The translations under genes and the position numbers were made by a program. Positions 11,752-24,480 of a stretch of DNA of 64,000 bases are shown one piece after another. The notes beneath the pieces were generated by a model, which saw nothing but the letters and a program-made list of their open reading frames with translations, had not been told where the DNA came from and searched no databases. The stretch's first letter is position 1, and every line of letters begins with the position of its first letter. Source of the DNA: Macrocystis pyrifera (Eukaryota > Sar > Phaeophyceae > Laminariales > Laminariaceae). The stretch spans positions 124,001 to 188,000 of the forward strand of contig JASSKH010000029.1 in assembly GCA_031763025.1 (NCBI GenBank), given 5' to 3'.

Positions 11752-13780
11752 ATAACTTGGGCACCACAACAATGCGTTCTAGCGATATCGTGCAACTGCA
11801 AAACGTCAGAGAGAAACGCTTTTGCCCAAGCGTACCGCTCCTAACATACCACGCGTCGCCAGTTGGCGCATTGGTTGAGTCAGAATATCATCCGCAGCCT
11901 TCGAGTCTGTGTCCAGTGACAACGTGCACGATGCTCCAACTCCACCACTGAATACGGCGCTAATTTGTGCACCGCCTCATGCCTCCTATGTACGGTGGAC
12001 ATGCAATCTCCAGTTGAAATATAGTCGTAACTGGGGTAAGTGTGAAGGGATCCAAAAACAAAAAGTCAATCGCATGGGCCGTCTTCATCAAGCCAACATA
12101 TACATATGCACCTTCACCACTTGTTTATCGTCAATGTTAACGCCATTTCACGTTTCAATAGCAAGTAGGTTTATGAATCTTCGAGCAGGTTGAAGAACAA
12201 GCACATACACTAAAAAGTGCAATCAGCAATACCGGGAAGCCAACCCGACGAATACACCCAATACACGAATCAAGTGTAGTGCAAACCATATCACTTGAAA
12301 CGTCTCAGGCAAACCACAGCGTCAATCGTTTCATCGGCAACGCAAGCGAAATATATCAGGGGAATATGGCCGAAACCAAACTTAGATATTCTGCAGCCGA
12401 AACAAACGCTGCTAACTCCGGAACATATTTTGGTTTTCGGAATCGGTTCATCGAATGACACTTTGAACTGGCGACTGCAGCCGACGATCGAGTTCACGAT
12501 TACGTGTGAACGTCATATACATACAACAAATCACGTGAGTCTCCGCGAAGCAATGATTAGTCGATGGATTAATTAGTGGCGGCGAATGACTGTCGTTCTT
12601 TCACAGTATGCCGTCGTCTTTACGACCGATGCAGGTTATGTCATCAAACCGGTGCAGAGTCAAAATACACAGTACCTAGAGTAGAGTACGGAATGCACCG
12701 CTGTACGCTGTGGTGTTTCTCCGATGTTCATCCACTCAAACCGATTGGACGCCATTTATTTTGGAATTCAAGTGCAAACTATTTAAATATACTGTTGTTC
12801 TTCCAGGAAACCACGCTAGCAGGCGATTGCGCCGCTACACTTCGCAATGAAATTTAAGACTGCCGACATGCCAGTACTATGTGCGCTTTTGGTCATGGGT
12901 ACCGTCCCAAGGGGATGCGTGGCTCCCTCACTTCGAATTTGATGGCACCTCCCGGACTTAACTGAAGCGAATGACAAGCACCACCAAAAGATAAATAGGT
13001 CAAGTACTCTTGCCATTACTGCTTCAGCTGTTGCCTGGCTCCTAACGATTGACGAAAGGGCCGGGGCAATGGGAAATAACGAGGGGCTGTTCAGTTGAGG
13101 ACCATAGGGTATGCACGTGCTATGCTTCCATGGGTTGGAGAGTATCGGCTGCGTATGAACAAAACGTTTTGTCGGGATTCATAGGTCTCCCTGCACATCG
13201 TGATCGTACAGCACTGGGCAATACAACACGCTACTATTCGTGCCGAAAGTAAGAGGTTTGGACGCTTTGTGAGTGTGGTGTGTTTTCCAATATGCTCACA
13301 ATTATTTTGCGCGGAAGGGGTCCAGGTCACTTTCGCGTTGTAGGGACTGGTTGTGCTGGGCGAAAGTGGCGATCCTCGGGTCTCAGGCCTGGTGATAAGA
13401 TACCCAATTGTTTGGTTCGGAGCGTGTGCTACTGAGGTGACCATAGTGATGTTGGTTTAGGTGTGGGCGCAAATGAGTGTAAGCTTGAAAATCGAGATAA
13501 AGTGTAAATATCGGGACTTCCATCAAAACACGGTCGTACTTGAAGTCCCCAACGTTTCATCAGCAACGGTACCATCCATCCAAAGGGTAGAGTAGAGTAG
13601 ATAGGGATGATCGCCCGGAACGACTGATTCGCCCTTACGAAGAATTCACACGAGTCGTCACACCTCGTTGTGGAAGCACAGCATAGAAAGTACGATGTTT
13701 GCATCGACATGCCAGCTTGGGCAGCTGGCCAACACATCTCCTACGAAGTCACACCCCCTCTTCGCCTGTCATTGAATCAA
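11752..13780. other. no recognisable gene
   Basis: No supported gene. The minus-strand frame at 13429-13737 has a few clustered cysteines (LCCASTTRCDDSC) and lies immediately downstream of the cysteine-rich exons described next. It might be a further, more decayed exon of that gene, but the alignment is weak. Confidence 0.4.
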
Positions 13781-13786
13781 GCTTAC

Positions 13787-14667
13787 CGTATTCGCAGCAC
13801 AGTTCAGTGGTGCACCCGAGTGTTCATACTTAATGTTCACGGCCCCGTCTCCTCGGACGTAGTTCTCGGGACAAGCGTAGAAAGAGCAGAACGCCTCGCA
13901 GCACTGGCACTCCTCGCACAAGTTGTTTTAGCACTCGACCGCGTTCGCGTTGGTGATGGGCGTGGACCCTTCCGATCACCCGATGGAGTTGCAGTACACG
14001 ATGCCGGTGTTGTCGTCGCCCTCGTCAATGACTGATTTCACACACGCGCCGAACATCGAAAACGTCTGTGTAGAAAGCCAGGTAAGACTTCTTCAACAAA
14101 CATACATGTTGACTGACGGGGGCTCTGCGACGGAATGCGTACCATTCATCAATGAAATGAAATTCGTTGCGTACACTATTCGAAGACCTATGCCGAGGAT
14201 GTGAGATTACTCATCGGGAAGCACTTTCCTTTTGATCGAGGCAAGGTTTGGAAGGGCTGTAACCGAACTCCTCAAATGGGAGGCCCAAACACGAAAGGTG
14301 AACCGGTATCATAATATGCATCGACATTGAGTTTGTGATTCATACCCCTCCGCCATATTTGATGTGCTCCGAGAGCAGCACTTGACACTTGTCAAACGTA
14401 CCCCAAGAGCACTGGTTACGGCAAGGGAGATATGTGGGACAATACTTACCCATACACGCAGCACAGATCGGTAGTTCACCCAGAGTCGTCGCATTCGACA
14501 GTTGCAGCCTCGTCGGCCTGTATGAAGTTTTCAGGGCACGCGTAGTACGAGCAGAACGTTTCACGGCATTGAGATTCCTCACACGGGCCGTCTTCGCACT
14601 CGACCGTGTTAGCGTTGGCAATGGGTGTGGACCCTGCAGAACATCCGATAGAGTTGCAGTAGTCGTG
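13787..14667 (-). pseudogene. cysteine-rich repeat-domain gene, two decayed exons
   Basis: Two homologous exons on the minus strand. The first (14667 down to 14450) follows a CTAACGCAG acceptor and ends at a GG|GTAAGT donor. It encodes a cysteine-rich module: YCNSIGC, then TVECEDGPC, FCSYYACPENF, TVECDDSG, a TGA, then TTDLCC. The second (about 14031 down to 13787) repeats the order: YCNSIG followed by TGA where the first has a Cys codon, CCEAFCSFYACPENY, then in a shifted frame GCTTELCCEYG, ending at G|GTAAGC. A TAA and a 1-base frameshift near 13812 also break the second exon. The pattern suggests a secreted or extracellular disulphide-rich protein with one module per exon. I do not recognise a named family. 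The same module occurs near 25.1 kb on the plus strand. Confidence 0.65.
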
Positions 14668-17600
14668 CTGCGTTAGGTTGCCGGAGAAAAACGGTGGCCA
14701 GGGAAAAGATACGAGGGCGTAGCATTTGTTTTTGCCGTTCTCGAAAATATTAATGTCAAGTGTCCCACTGTATTGAAGGCCTATCCAGGTCTACCACGTT
14801 TGATCGCCAGGGCGTCGGCTGTGTTGATGTGGTTTACATTTTAGTACACGTAGTAACTGCATAAACCGACGTAGACTGCGTCATCGCCCTTTGGGTCATT
14901 CTCGCGAAAAATAGATATTTACGCAGAGTTACAGCGAAAAATCACCTTGTTCTGAGATAAGTGGGTCTTTGTTCGATTATACGACCAACCGACGGAGCAG
15001 GATTCCATAGACCACCTAAAAGTTGAAGACATATCACCATATGTTCTCGTAGCGTAAGACGCGGTGCTGCCGAACCGTCACCAGCCGGGATTCAACAGAC
15101 CACCCTCACGACAAACGCTTGGAACACGTGTCAGCGATAAAATCAAAATGACGTAGTGCTCCGGCGAACATAATTCATGACTTGCGGTAGTCAATGCAAT
15201 TCTGGGTACGGACGTGCGTTCCCCGACATACCTCTCCATCCTGTTGAAGACATCTGTCGCGAAGACGCCGCTCCACTTTGTTGGCCGGAACTGCACAATG
15301 CCAGACGACGCCAGGGTGAGGAACGAGGAACGATGGTGTTACGAGACTTGTGCTGCGATAGAGACGAAGCATTTCATGGCATAAGCTCGTCGTATCAACG
15401 CCGAAAGACCACTCAGCAGAAGCTGCGATGCGATTCATGTCTTACGGTAGTATTGGTAGTATGCCTAGCCCATGGGATTGGCCATCTTAATTTTTTGTTT
15501 TTCAGACTTCGAGTAAAACCAAATGCTTCCTCAAGCCAGAATCCTCAAGCACATTCGAAGCCACCCCCACCTTCGAACGCGTAACCAGGCGAATATCTTG
15601 TTTTGCGCAACAACATCTTACGCCAGGCAGACACGTATGGGCATCAGCAAACATCATACTTAACTGTACGAACCTGACGTCACCAATGTCTCCAGTTTCT
15701 CGGATGCAAGGAGTGTCGCCATTTAAGAGTGAACAAAATGTACCATGCGGAGAAATCTGCCCCCAGACGTCGTCGTACTACCATTCCGAGGCCGGTCAAG
15801 AGCGTGCCGGACGAGATTTTTGCTGCCACGATGTGTCTGTCTTTCACACTTGCACGTGGAAGCAGAAATAGAGAAAACCAGCGAGTATCTGCTGCACTCA
15901 AAATAGAACGCGATTTTGACCTTGACAGCGTAATATTTTGCGTACTTACTCCTAGTTGAGGCTAGCGTGACAGCTGCGGCAGAACCAAGAGTAGCCATAG
16001 CCCACACCAATGCCAGGTACCGAGTCATCACAATCTTGAGCTGTTATGTTGAACCAATACAACGGTATCTGCGCCGGTGCTGATTAGTGGGAAAACACGC
16101 AGGACGGTGTTGTGTACCACGTGAAACGAGTTGATAACGAACAATGTGTGAACAGCGTGGTGATCAATGCGTGCATGAGGTGTTGGTGGCAGTATGAAAT
16201 GCCTGGAATAAAACCGATTAAAATACACGAGGGAGGCGACCAGCTTTAGTGCTACCGCATTCAGGTGACTAGATCGACAGGCTCTGCACCTCACTCAAAA
16301 ATTGTTTTGAACCTGATTTGGTGACTCATCGTGTCAAATAATTCCCTGGCAGGGCATATCGCCAAAGCAAAGTGCATATCATCTTACCCCAACAACTACA
16401 TACGGTAGGTACAAGGCCGAGTAGCTCTCAGTGGATGCTGAAAAAACAACGCCTACAGAGGCATAACTTGAAACCGAAATATTTAGCATCGAGACGAATA
16501 CCACAGACATCTGCCCTCTCTCAACGTCGCGCACCAAGGGCAAATACATGCGCCTAACCGCTCAGCCTGATGGGTAAAAAAAATGGGAAAACAAACCTTT
16601 GCGAGAGCACATGCCGAAGGTATCGACATTGATTTCGATATATTCAGCACTCTCTGCGAGTAAATGAGAAATGAATTACTTTCTGAGCAGACAGATACTC
16701 GCGATATTTCGGGTAGAGACTCGCCAACTGCGTATATGGGCGCCAGAGACACTCGGGCGTTAAATCTGAGGGGCAATGTTTCGCATTGTACGAAACTCAC
16801 AACTCTACAATTTACAAGCTCCGCGCATAACTATCGAGTCGAGCCCGGTGACTCACGAAACATTTACAGACGAAACATAACGGCCACATCTTGCTACATA
16901 GGTTAGCTATATCACGATGGACAAAACGTATGGAGAATTATACCGGGTTCCGAATAATTTTGTGTTGTATCGTGGTCCTCTTGCAAAGGAGCGGAAGCTG
17001 AGCCGGCTTTTGAAGTTATGTAGGTAGCTGGAATATGGTCATGATATTGCCAGCGACACGACTTCACCTTGCGGTAAGGGTGCTACACTAACCAGCACAT
17101 TCAACCGGAAAACTCCAAAGCTCAAGGAAAGCTATAAAGATGATCAGAAACCCGACAGTCGTTTCCGTGTCCGTGACCTGAAAAACATTTTAACGCCAGC
17201 GTAATGCCTGTCGGATTGGCGACTGTAAAGCAAGTGTGTACTACCGATACTACATTATGCGCGATCTGTGAACGTTTAGCCATTGTTTCGGTATTCTTGC
17301 AACCCAACATGTATTATAATACCATTTCTACGCCTATCGCGTAAATGTTAACTATGTCAACTATCGAAATGCCCCGTTCTGCGAAGGGTAGAGTCTGTGA
17401 GTCAACTTCATAATGTAACTTGTGGCGTCGGCTAGCCTTTCGTGTCACCTTGACGACCGCTACCCGGTATCGGCCATGCCGGCCTTGGCCGCATTTACAG
17501 CATACTTGATGTCGTCGTCACACGTCCGCGTGCACCTACCACTACCCAAGGTACGTAAACTTTGTAAAGTGGGTATGTTTATTCCAAACCGCTGCAGTAT

Positions 17601-20600
17601 ATTCCATATCACAGCGGTTCTAACATCCACAGCCTTCCCTCGTCATGAATTACGTATCTCACCTACTGTAGAGATTTTAAAGCCTTGGAGAACACTTTGA
17701 TGCTTTAATAGTGGTTACAGCGGGAATGGTCGCTGATAATAGTCGAAGTACTCCTGGATGTCGTGAAGATGTCGGGAAGAAGGGACGACATGCCTTTCCG
17801 AAAACGTCACCCCCCGAAAAGGTTCAGCGAGGCATTGCTGTGTATTTCGGGGTAGCTGTAGGCGCTCAAAACATCTCACTGCCGTAAGGCCAAACATCGG
17901 GCCATTTATGAGTACTCGATTTGTCTGTGATATAAGCGGTATTATATTCTAGGTTAGGTAAAATGCTCCTGCTGTTGAAGTGGACAGCTGACTAGCAGGT
18001 TGGGGCCAAAATCAAAGCCGCCCCACACTTGATCCGTTGCAGTCACTGCATGTACCGCGCGCTGAATTGCACGAAGTCGCTGATCCTTTAAACTGCGGTT
18101 TTTCTATTTGAACCCGGTACGGCACTCACTCATCATCATTTATCTAGCCAAGCACGGTAACAATGTTTACTTTTGAATCAGGCTCGTACCTGCCAAACCC
18201 TACAGACAGAAGGGTGAAGTCTATGGAGAGTGTCCGTCACAACGTAACGTAGTCTCAACGTCCACGTGCTACAGTAGTCGTGTGTGGCGAACATATTATC
18301 AACACATGCCACATTTTCCTGTTTGATATTCTTAAATTATGGCATCTAAGTAAGTTGTAGCAACCAATTTGCCCGGGTATCCAAACTCTAACAAAGTAGC
18401 CAACTCACTCCGAGCACGTCTCGATCATGACGAGAAACCTCCAGACGGCATGACATTTGTGGTTGCCACCACATGGGACGCTGACGCATGCGGTGAACAT
18501 AGCTGTATGACCTGGCATACTTCCGTGTTGGCACACAGCGACATGGCTATCGTGTCACACTCCCGAGAAAACTCAAGAATATCCACCCCGCCGCTTTTCG
18601 TCAGCAATTTTCTTTTTCAGTGTAAACTATATTTTTTGTTCACAACTATATATTTTCCACGTTAACTCTTAGGAGGCGTTTCCTTCGCAACCTTCTGGAC
18701 GAGCCTTTATCAAAGATGTCGGCCCTTCCACCCCCTGGTGCATACATCATCGCGTCTCTGGGCATAAACGTCCAGCTGGCCTTGCCTAGAACAAACATGT
18801 ATTGCAATGGTTATCGTCTAGCTACCACCAACTTCTATATGGGCACCGGCCCCAAGTTGTCGCAAGACGTGCGCACGACCATCTTCTATCGACGGCGGGA
18901 TAGTATTGGGGGACAGTTTAATGACGATGGTTACCGTTTGACGCACGCCGCCGAACGGCAGACGACCGAGTCTTGTTTTTTTGCGGTAACGTTGGAAAGA
19001 AGCTACGGCAGCGATGTAAATACACTTCGCCTAGTCTACTTGCCCGAGGACCAGAAACTCTCACGCGAAGCTTGCGTTGGATGAATACGTAGACTCCACT
19101 AAACACACCTTCAAACGGACGATGATATTACGAAAATGGTGTCTCAACATCTATCGGATCGCTGGGTATTTCATTACACGAGGAGCTCCAGCACCCAACG
19201 ATATCTGAGCAGAATTTTGCTACCCCTAGATAGTACTCCACTGAACTCGTCACGGCCGATATCTCGCGAATCCGGCACGTGCCCCGCGGGTAAGGACACC
19301 AAACTCGGGTGGAGTGTCGCAACGTTCCGCTACATATTCTTGTTCGTTTTTCTGCACAGGAATTGAACACCTTCATCGATTGACGGGTGGTGTGGAACTG
19401 CGGTTGCTCTGGTCAAATGAAAACATGTGAACTCATGTGTCTTGCAATCTGTACCACGCACACATCTGACTAGTGCTTAATCCAATCAAATCTGCACCTC
19501 GCCGACGTTGGGGGCATTGTATTGCTTCGACTGTGAGCGTCTCGGACTCTAAACATCATATATTTTAATATTCGTCGCCATGTGATTCTGATTTCATGCA
19601 GTCGGGCAAACATGGATGAGGACTCAATGCCTCCTGAAGCTTAGGCTTCTTGATCACCAAATTGTCCGTGCCCCTTAGGAATCTAGCCCGTCCCATCAAG
19701 GTTCACACTATGTTGTCATGTTCCAGTGTGCATGCTAGCCTGGTGGGTATATTCCGAAGATCACGAGCAGAACGCCCATCACAAGAAACCGCCAGTCCAG
19801 AAATACGTTTAATCGTTTGCGGTATCAAGGGTACTTTTGATGTGGCTGCGTGGTGTGATTGCTGCCTTCAGGCGTTCTACAAGGTCCAGTTGGCGTGCGT
19901 TGTTCCTGGTTGTTATGACATACCAAGTATATGTGTACTCTAAAGACCTGATATATTTTCTATGTTTTCATGCGTCTATGATCACACTGGCCATGTCTCG
20001 TCTGGGTGCCGATGCCACAGATTAAATTAGACACATTTGAATTTCCGTATGGGGCAAATTCGTGTAATCTAAAATGTTGTGGTCGAAAGGGTCTGTCCTC
20101 AAGGTCGACTTTCTTGACTCTAAATACCTTATTACGGACACAGAAACAGTTTTGTGGCAATTGGAATATTAGTCGCGATGGTAATGGTAGAGCTGTATCC
20201 ACATACCATTACTCGTGTTGCCATCGTGCTCGGATTCTGCAGGTCCTAGTGTAAGCGTCATGCAGGTTCTGTGTGCCCAACACAGTGAATTATACCTATG
20301 TATCAGTCGGTATGTGATTCGCTGATAACAAGAGTTGCTCCCTAGGGCTTACCAGCTTTCTTTGTCTGAAACACTGCTCGCTCCACAGACATGCATTCGT
20401 AAAATCACGCAACACAATTTCAGTACCTGTCTTACAGTACATGTGTGTGCGTGCCAAGCCCTAACACCATTTTTTATCGCTGTACCCTTCTCGCCCCAAC
20501 TACACATACATACATGCCTACATCGTTGTTCCATTCTCGGCTCCAACTCGAATCATCCAGCTCCGTCGAAACGAAGCCAACCCCGATCTGAATGCGTTTG

Positions 20601-22270
20601 TTGCCGTATAAAAAACTCTTCTCATCATGCATTGCCACTGTGGGACGAACATCAAATTCTATTTCGTCGATAATGAAGGGAGTGGAATCGCCAGGCGATA
20701 CAAGTACATAATCAAAATTGCCATCGCTATACTTTCAATGACCGAGTTTTCGACTTGCTTGCCCTATATTGTTAGAAACAATTCCGGTAGGAACTTGATC
20801 TCAGAGAGTGTGCTATCGTACGGTATTTGGCGTACGGTATACGGTCTTAGACATAGCGTTTACCTCGCATACCGTTCCAGCGAGTCACTTGCTCGGTAGT
20901 GTAAGCACTCAATTGGTCTTCGTGACGCATACAAAAAGGGCGAGAAAGGAACATTGTTTAGCCCCCCTTTCTCAAGGAAGGACGCCGATCGCAGTCGAGT
21001 GATCTGTTTAAAGTGTTTCATTCATACCCGTAATTTAGTGCAATATATACATGTTTCACGTGTTGAAAACTTCGTGGAGAACGAAGGTTCTTGCTGGCTC
21101 TCTGAATAAAGCAAGCGCGTTGACTGCCCTAGAACGACCAACTACTGTTTGGAAAGGTGAGAAGCTGAAGGTGATGAGCAGGCTGGTAAATCGGGAGACG
21201 AGCTCTGGTTTTGCCAGACAACAGCTTGGGAGTTTTTTTTATTATGCCATGTGAGGTCAACGGTATCACCTCGTGCACGTATGCGTTACCCGTCCATTGC
21301 TGTTCCACCGATTATATAATAACGACTTTTAGAGCAACCTGATTCATGGACAAAAACTTTGTCTCCGAGTCGTGACTGTAGTTCACTCGTACCAATCAAG
21401 GTTAAAATGCACTGGTGGTCGTCGAAGCGGCGGTAATCAAACGATTCATATATCTCCACGGCGTACAACGACATGTGGTTGCTTTTTCGCTTCCGGGTTA
21501 TTTTTGCGATTAGGCTCTTTGTGGACGTTTTGATGTTAGGAGTTAATCAGATGTTTAGATTTCTACCGCTGTTGCCACGAGTCAGCTGCTGTTGCCGTGA
21601 GGACTTATTTGACAGCCATTGCATTTTTTCAAGAGAAGTAGAGGCAGATAACTTTTTCACCCTGGCCCAACCGTAGGTACACCTATACAGAATTAATACA
21701 AATAAGCTGTGTCCTATTATTTAGTGATAATTTGAATATTAGCCCTTTGTGTATTTTTGGCGCCGTTTTTGACACACACGTATAGAATTCTGAAGTAGCT
21801 ATTAATAGTATAGTATAGAACGGTTGTACAGTAATTGGAGTATTAATACTACTAGTAGCTCATGGTATCGGGTGCATGCTGCTTCTATTGATGCCTGTCT
21901 AACGGCAGTATAGTAACACCAGTACTCTACGTTAGTAGTTGAAGTAATCGTAGTGGTGGTGGTGTCCGCTCTTATTGCTACTGTTGCCGTTTGTATGCTG
22001 CTTCTACCTGGGCTATAGCAGTAGATGCCCTCAACCGTGTATAATGCGTCGCCTGTACACCTGCGAATCATTAATATTTGTAATAGTCGTAGTATGTACA
22101 GTTTTGTTTGTGGCGTGCATGCCACTCCTACCTATACTACATGGAACAGTACATCTATTATCTGCGTAGTAGTGGTGGTGCTGTATGTTAGGAGAAACTG
22201 TATAATATCACTCACGCCCCCAACCCAATGAGCGATACCGGTTCCATGCTACGTTGCCGTTTAGTCCTAT
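14668..22270. other. no recognisable gene apart from one short candidate
   Basis: About 7.6 kb in which I find no family motif, RNA gene or convincing repeat until the TAG-rich microsatellite-like sequence that begins near 21800. Frames are short and overlapping. The frame at 18716-19084 is listed separately. From 21830 on, words such as GCATGCTGCTTCTACCTG and GTAGTAGT announce the duplicated repeat region that follows. Confidence 0.45.
18716..19084 (+). CDS. uncharacterised ORF, 122 codons
   Basis: The frame starts MSALPPPGAYIIASLGINV and has a balanced, protein-like composition, including a charged middle (TTIFYRRRDSIGG) and a YLPEDQK near the end. No domain is recognised, and there is no obvious splice site or paralogue in the window. 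It may be a real small gene or exon or a chance frame; composition is the only argument for it. Confidence 0.22.
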   Translation: MSALPPPGAYIIASLGINVQLALPRTNMYCNGYRLATTNFYMGTGPKLSQDVRTTIFYRRRDSIGGQFNDDGYRLTHAAERQTTESCFFAVTLERSYGSDVNTLRLVYLPEDQKLSREACVG

Positions 22271-22273
22271 ATT

Positions 22274-22380
22274 ATTACGGGGGTCCATAGTGAATGGGAC
22301 CAATTTTTGTTAGTAAAAATAGGTAAATATATAGGTTTTTATGTATACCATAGGTCCTGTTAACTATGGATCCCCGTAAT
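22274..22380 (+). mobile_element. TTACGGGG MITE, copy 1 (107 bp)
   Basis: A compact inverted-repeat element. The left end ATTACGGGGGTCCATAGT and right end CTATGGATCCCCGTAAT are inverted repeats of about 28 bp, around an AT-rich core with no coding capacity. It sits next to a TAG microsatellite. Taking TA as the target duplication, the element proper is TTACGGGG...CCCCGTAA flanked by TA on both sides. TA duplications are typical of the Tc1/mariner superfamily, so this is probably a non-autonomous mariner-like element; no transposase is present. Confidence 0.85.
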
Positions 22381-22415
22381 AGTAGTAGTAGTAGCAGTAG
22401 TAGTAGTAGGCAAGT
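22381..22415 (+). repeat. TAG/CAG trinucleotide microsatellite
   Basis: An imperfect run of TAG units with one CAG, directly abutting the right end of the MITE. Similar TAG runs lie beside other MITE copies, as expected for an element that targets TA. Confidence 0.85.
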
Positions 22416-22423
22416 AGTAGTGT

Positions 22424-23286
22424 AGTATTCATGCATACTTCTACTTGTACTAGATCTACAGGTATTACTGGCAGTGGTGAGTAGTATAACAACAGCACAG
22501 CAGTATATAGGAGTCATGCTCCAGCCCATAGTACCGCGTGGTTGCGTGACCTTTTTGTTTACCATAAGTTTCCGTATTGTGTGAGCGATTAAGCAGTAAT
22601 ACATAGTAGCAGCATCGTTAGTAGTAGTCGTAGTAGTGTGTACCTGGTAGTATTTTGCAGAGTGCATGCTGCTTCCACCTGTATATTGCACTTACGTGGT
22701 ATTACGGGGATCCATAGTTAATAGGACCTATGGTATACATAAAAACCTATATATTTACCTCTTTTTACCAACAAAATTTGGTCCCGTTACCTATGGACCC
22801 CCGTAATAGTGGTAGTGGGCTATACAGTAGTAACACTATGTAGTAGTCAACCCATGTGGTACCGTGTGCATGTAGTAGTGTAGTATTCACAAACAGAAAA
22901 AGTAGTACTCAGTTCCTGCCGACTACCATTTCTATTACTTCTTTTTCGAACAAAGCGCTAACCCATGGATCACGTATCCGCAAAGAACAGCTATACGGGT
23001 GTTACCTGTGACATCCTTTTTGCCTTGTTGCGCCCCCGATATTTTGCGTTCCCCACATCCCGAAGGGGAATATGTTATTGCTATACGATATTGAATTTTG
23101 GTGTTGCAGTGCGGTATGATACTGTATTGTACTGCACTGTACTGCAATGTATGTTACTGATGTACGGTATTGACTTTCAGTGAACAGTATGATACTGTAC
23201 TTGCTGCAGTATACCGTACCGTGGTATATATAATTTACTGTATTCTACTGCACCGCACGGAACTGCGCTTTACTCTACCGCACTGA
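22424..23286 (+). repeat. tandem duplication, unit 1
   Basis: Unit 1 of a two-copy tandem duplication. Ordered matching words shared with unit 2 include CTCCAGCCCATRGTACCGC (22512 and 23385), GAGCGATTAAGCAGTAATAC (22582 and 23452), GTAGTCAACCCATGTG (about 22845 and 23614) and AACAGCTATACGGGTGTTAC (22986 and 23763). The unit ends in a TACTG-rich tract and GCACGGAAC. It contains a MITE at 22701-22807 that is missing from unit 2. No coding function is seen; frames are microsatellite-like. Confidence 0.85.
22701..22807 (-). mobile_element. TTACGGGG MITE, copy 2, with empty site in the sister repeat
   Basis: The same element as copy 1 in the opposite orientation, also 107 bp. It reads ACGTGG-TA-[TTACGGGGATCC...GGACCCCCGTAA]-TA-GTGGTAGTGG. 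The paralogous place in unit 2 of the duplication (about 23574-23590) reads GCGTAG-TA-GTGGTAGTGG with one TA and no element. This gives the boundaries and the TA duplication directly. Confidence 0.92.
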
Positions 23287-24085
23287 CTCTGTAGTGTTTA
23301 TGCATGCTTCTACCTGTATTGCATCCACGTAGTACTGGCTCTGGTGAATAGTGTAACAGTATACCAGGTATACCGTAGTAGTCATGCTCCAGCCCATGGT
23401 ACCGCATGGTTGAGTGACCTCTTTTGCTACGATAAGGTTGTCTTTATTGTATGAGCGATTAAGCAGTAATACATACCTTGGTAGTAGTAGCATAGTTAGT
23501 AGTCGTAGTAGTAGTGCACCAGGTAGTATTTTGTAGTGTGCATGCTGCTTCTACCTGTCTGTACTGCATCTGCGTAGTAGTGGTAGTGGTGTATACAGCA
23601 CTAACACTATTATAGTAGTCAACCCATGTGTTACCGCGTGCATGTAGTAGTAGTATAGTATTCACCACCACCGAAAGAGTAATACTCAGTTCTTGCCGAC
23701 TAATATTTACTCTTTCCTTCGAACAATTGTTTAACGCATGCATGGTTCACGTATCCACTAAGAACAGCTATACGGGTGTTACCTGTGGCTCCCTTTTCGC
23801 CTCGTTGTGCCTCCGATCTTTTAGGTTAGGTTACCTACATACCGAAGGGGAATATTTCAATACGACACGATTTTGAATTTTAGTGTACGGTATAATACTT
23901 TATTGTACTGTACTGTACTGTACTATACTGTACTGTACTGCTGTAATGTATGTTACTGCTGTACGGTATTGGCTTTCAGTGTACAGTATGATACTGTGCT
24001 GTACCCTGGTACATAATAAAAAAAATACTGCATTCTACCGCGCTGCACGGAACCGCACAGTACTCTGCCGCACTGTATCTTACTA
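23287..24085 (+). repeat. tandem duplication, unit 2
   Basis: Unit 2 of the duplication, shorter than unit 1 mainly because it lacks the 109 bp of MITE plus target duplication. It starts at the TTTATGCATGCTTCTACCTG word matching the start of unit 1 and ends in the same order: CCGAAGGGGAATAT, a TACTG tract, ATGTATGTTACTG, GTACGGTATTG, TTTCAGTG, GCACGGAACCGCAC. Confidence 0.85.
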
Positions 24086-24480
24086 CGTACACAATAATAT
24101 GTACGGTGTTGAAGTGTTGGGTACTGTATGATACTGTACAAACAGTGGTGCAGCATTTGATACAAGTGTATTGTGCTACACTGTATTGTGCTTCTACTCT
24201 ACTGTATTGTACCGTACTGTATCGTACCGCAATGACTGCTGTGCTGTATTGTACTGTGCCGTACTTTACCGTATGCTTCTATATTGTATGGAACTTTAGT
24301 ATACTATGTGATACTGAAGTGTACTGTTTTATATTGGCTTTTATCCTACTGCACAATACTGTACTGTCCCATATTGTGCAGTGCTGTAAGGCGTTTTACT
24401 GCGTCGTATTGAGCTGTGCTGTTATGTTGTGTATTGCCCAGCACTGTGCTACACTGCACTGTGTTGTACGGTGCAGTACA
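23883..24480. repeat. TACTG/GTACTGTACT low-complexity tract
   Basis: A degenerate pentamer-like tract built on TACTG and GTACTGTACT words, partly self-complementary because of the GTAC cores. It overlaps the end of unit 2 and continues beyond it. Frames across it (for example 24106-24510) are rich in Cys, Tyr, Leu and Thr only because of the repeat and are not treated as genes. A smaller version lies at 23100-23275. Confidence 0.8.
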
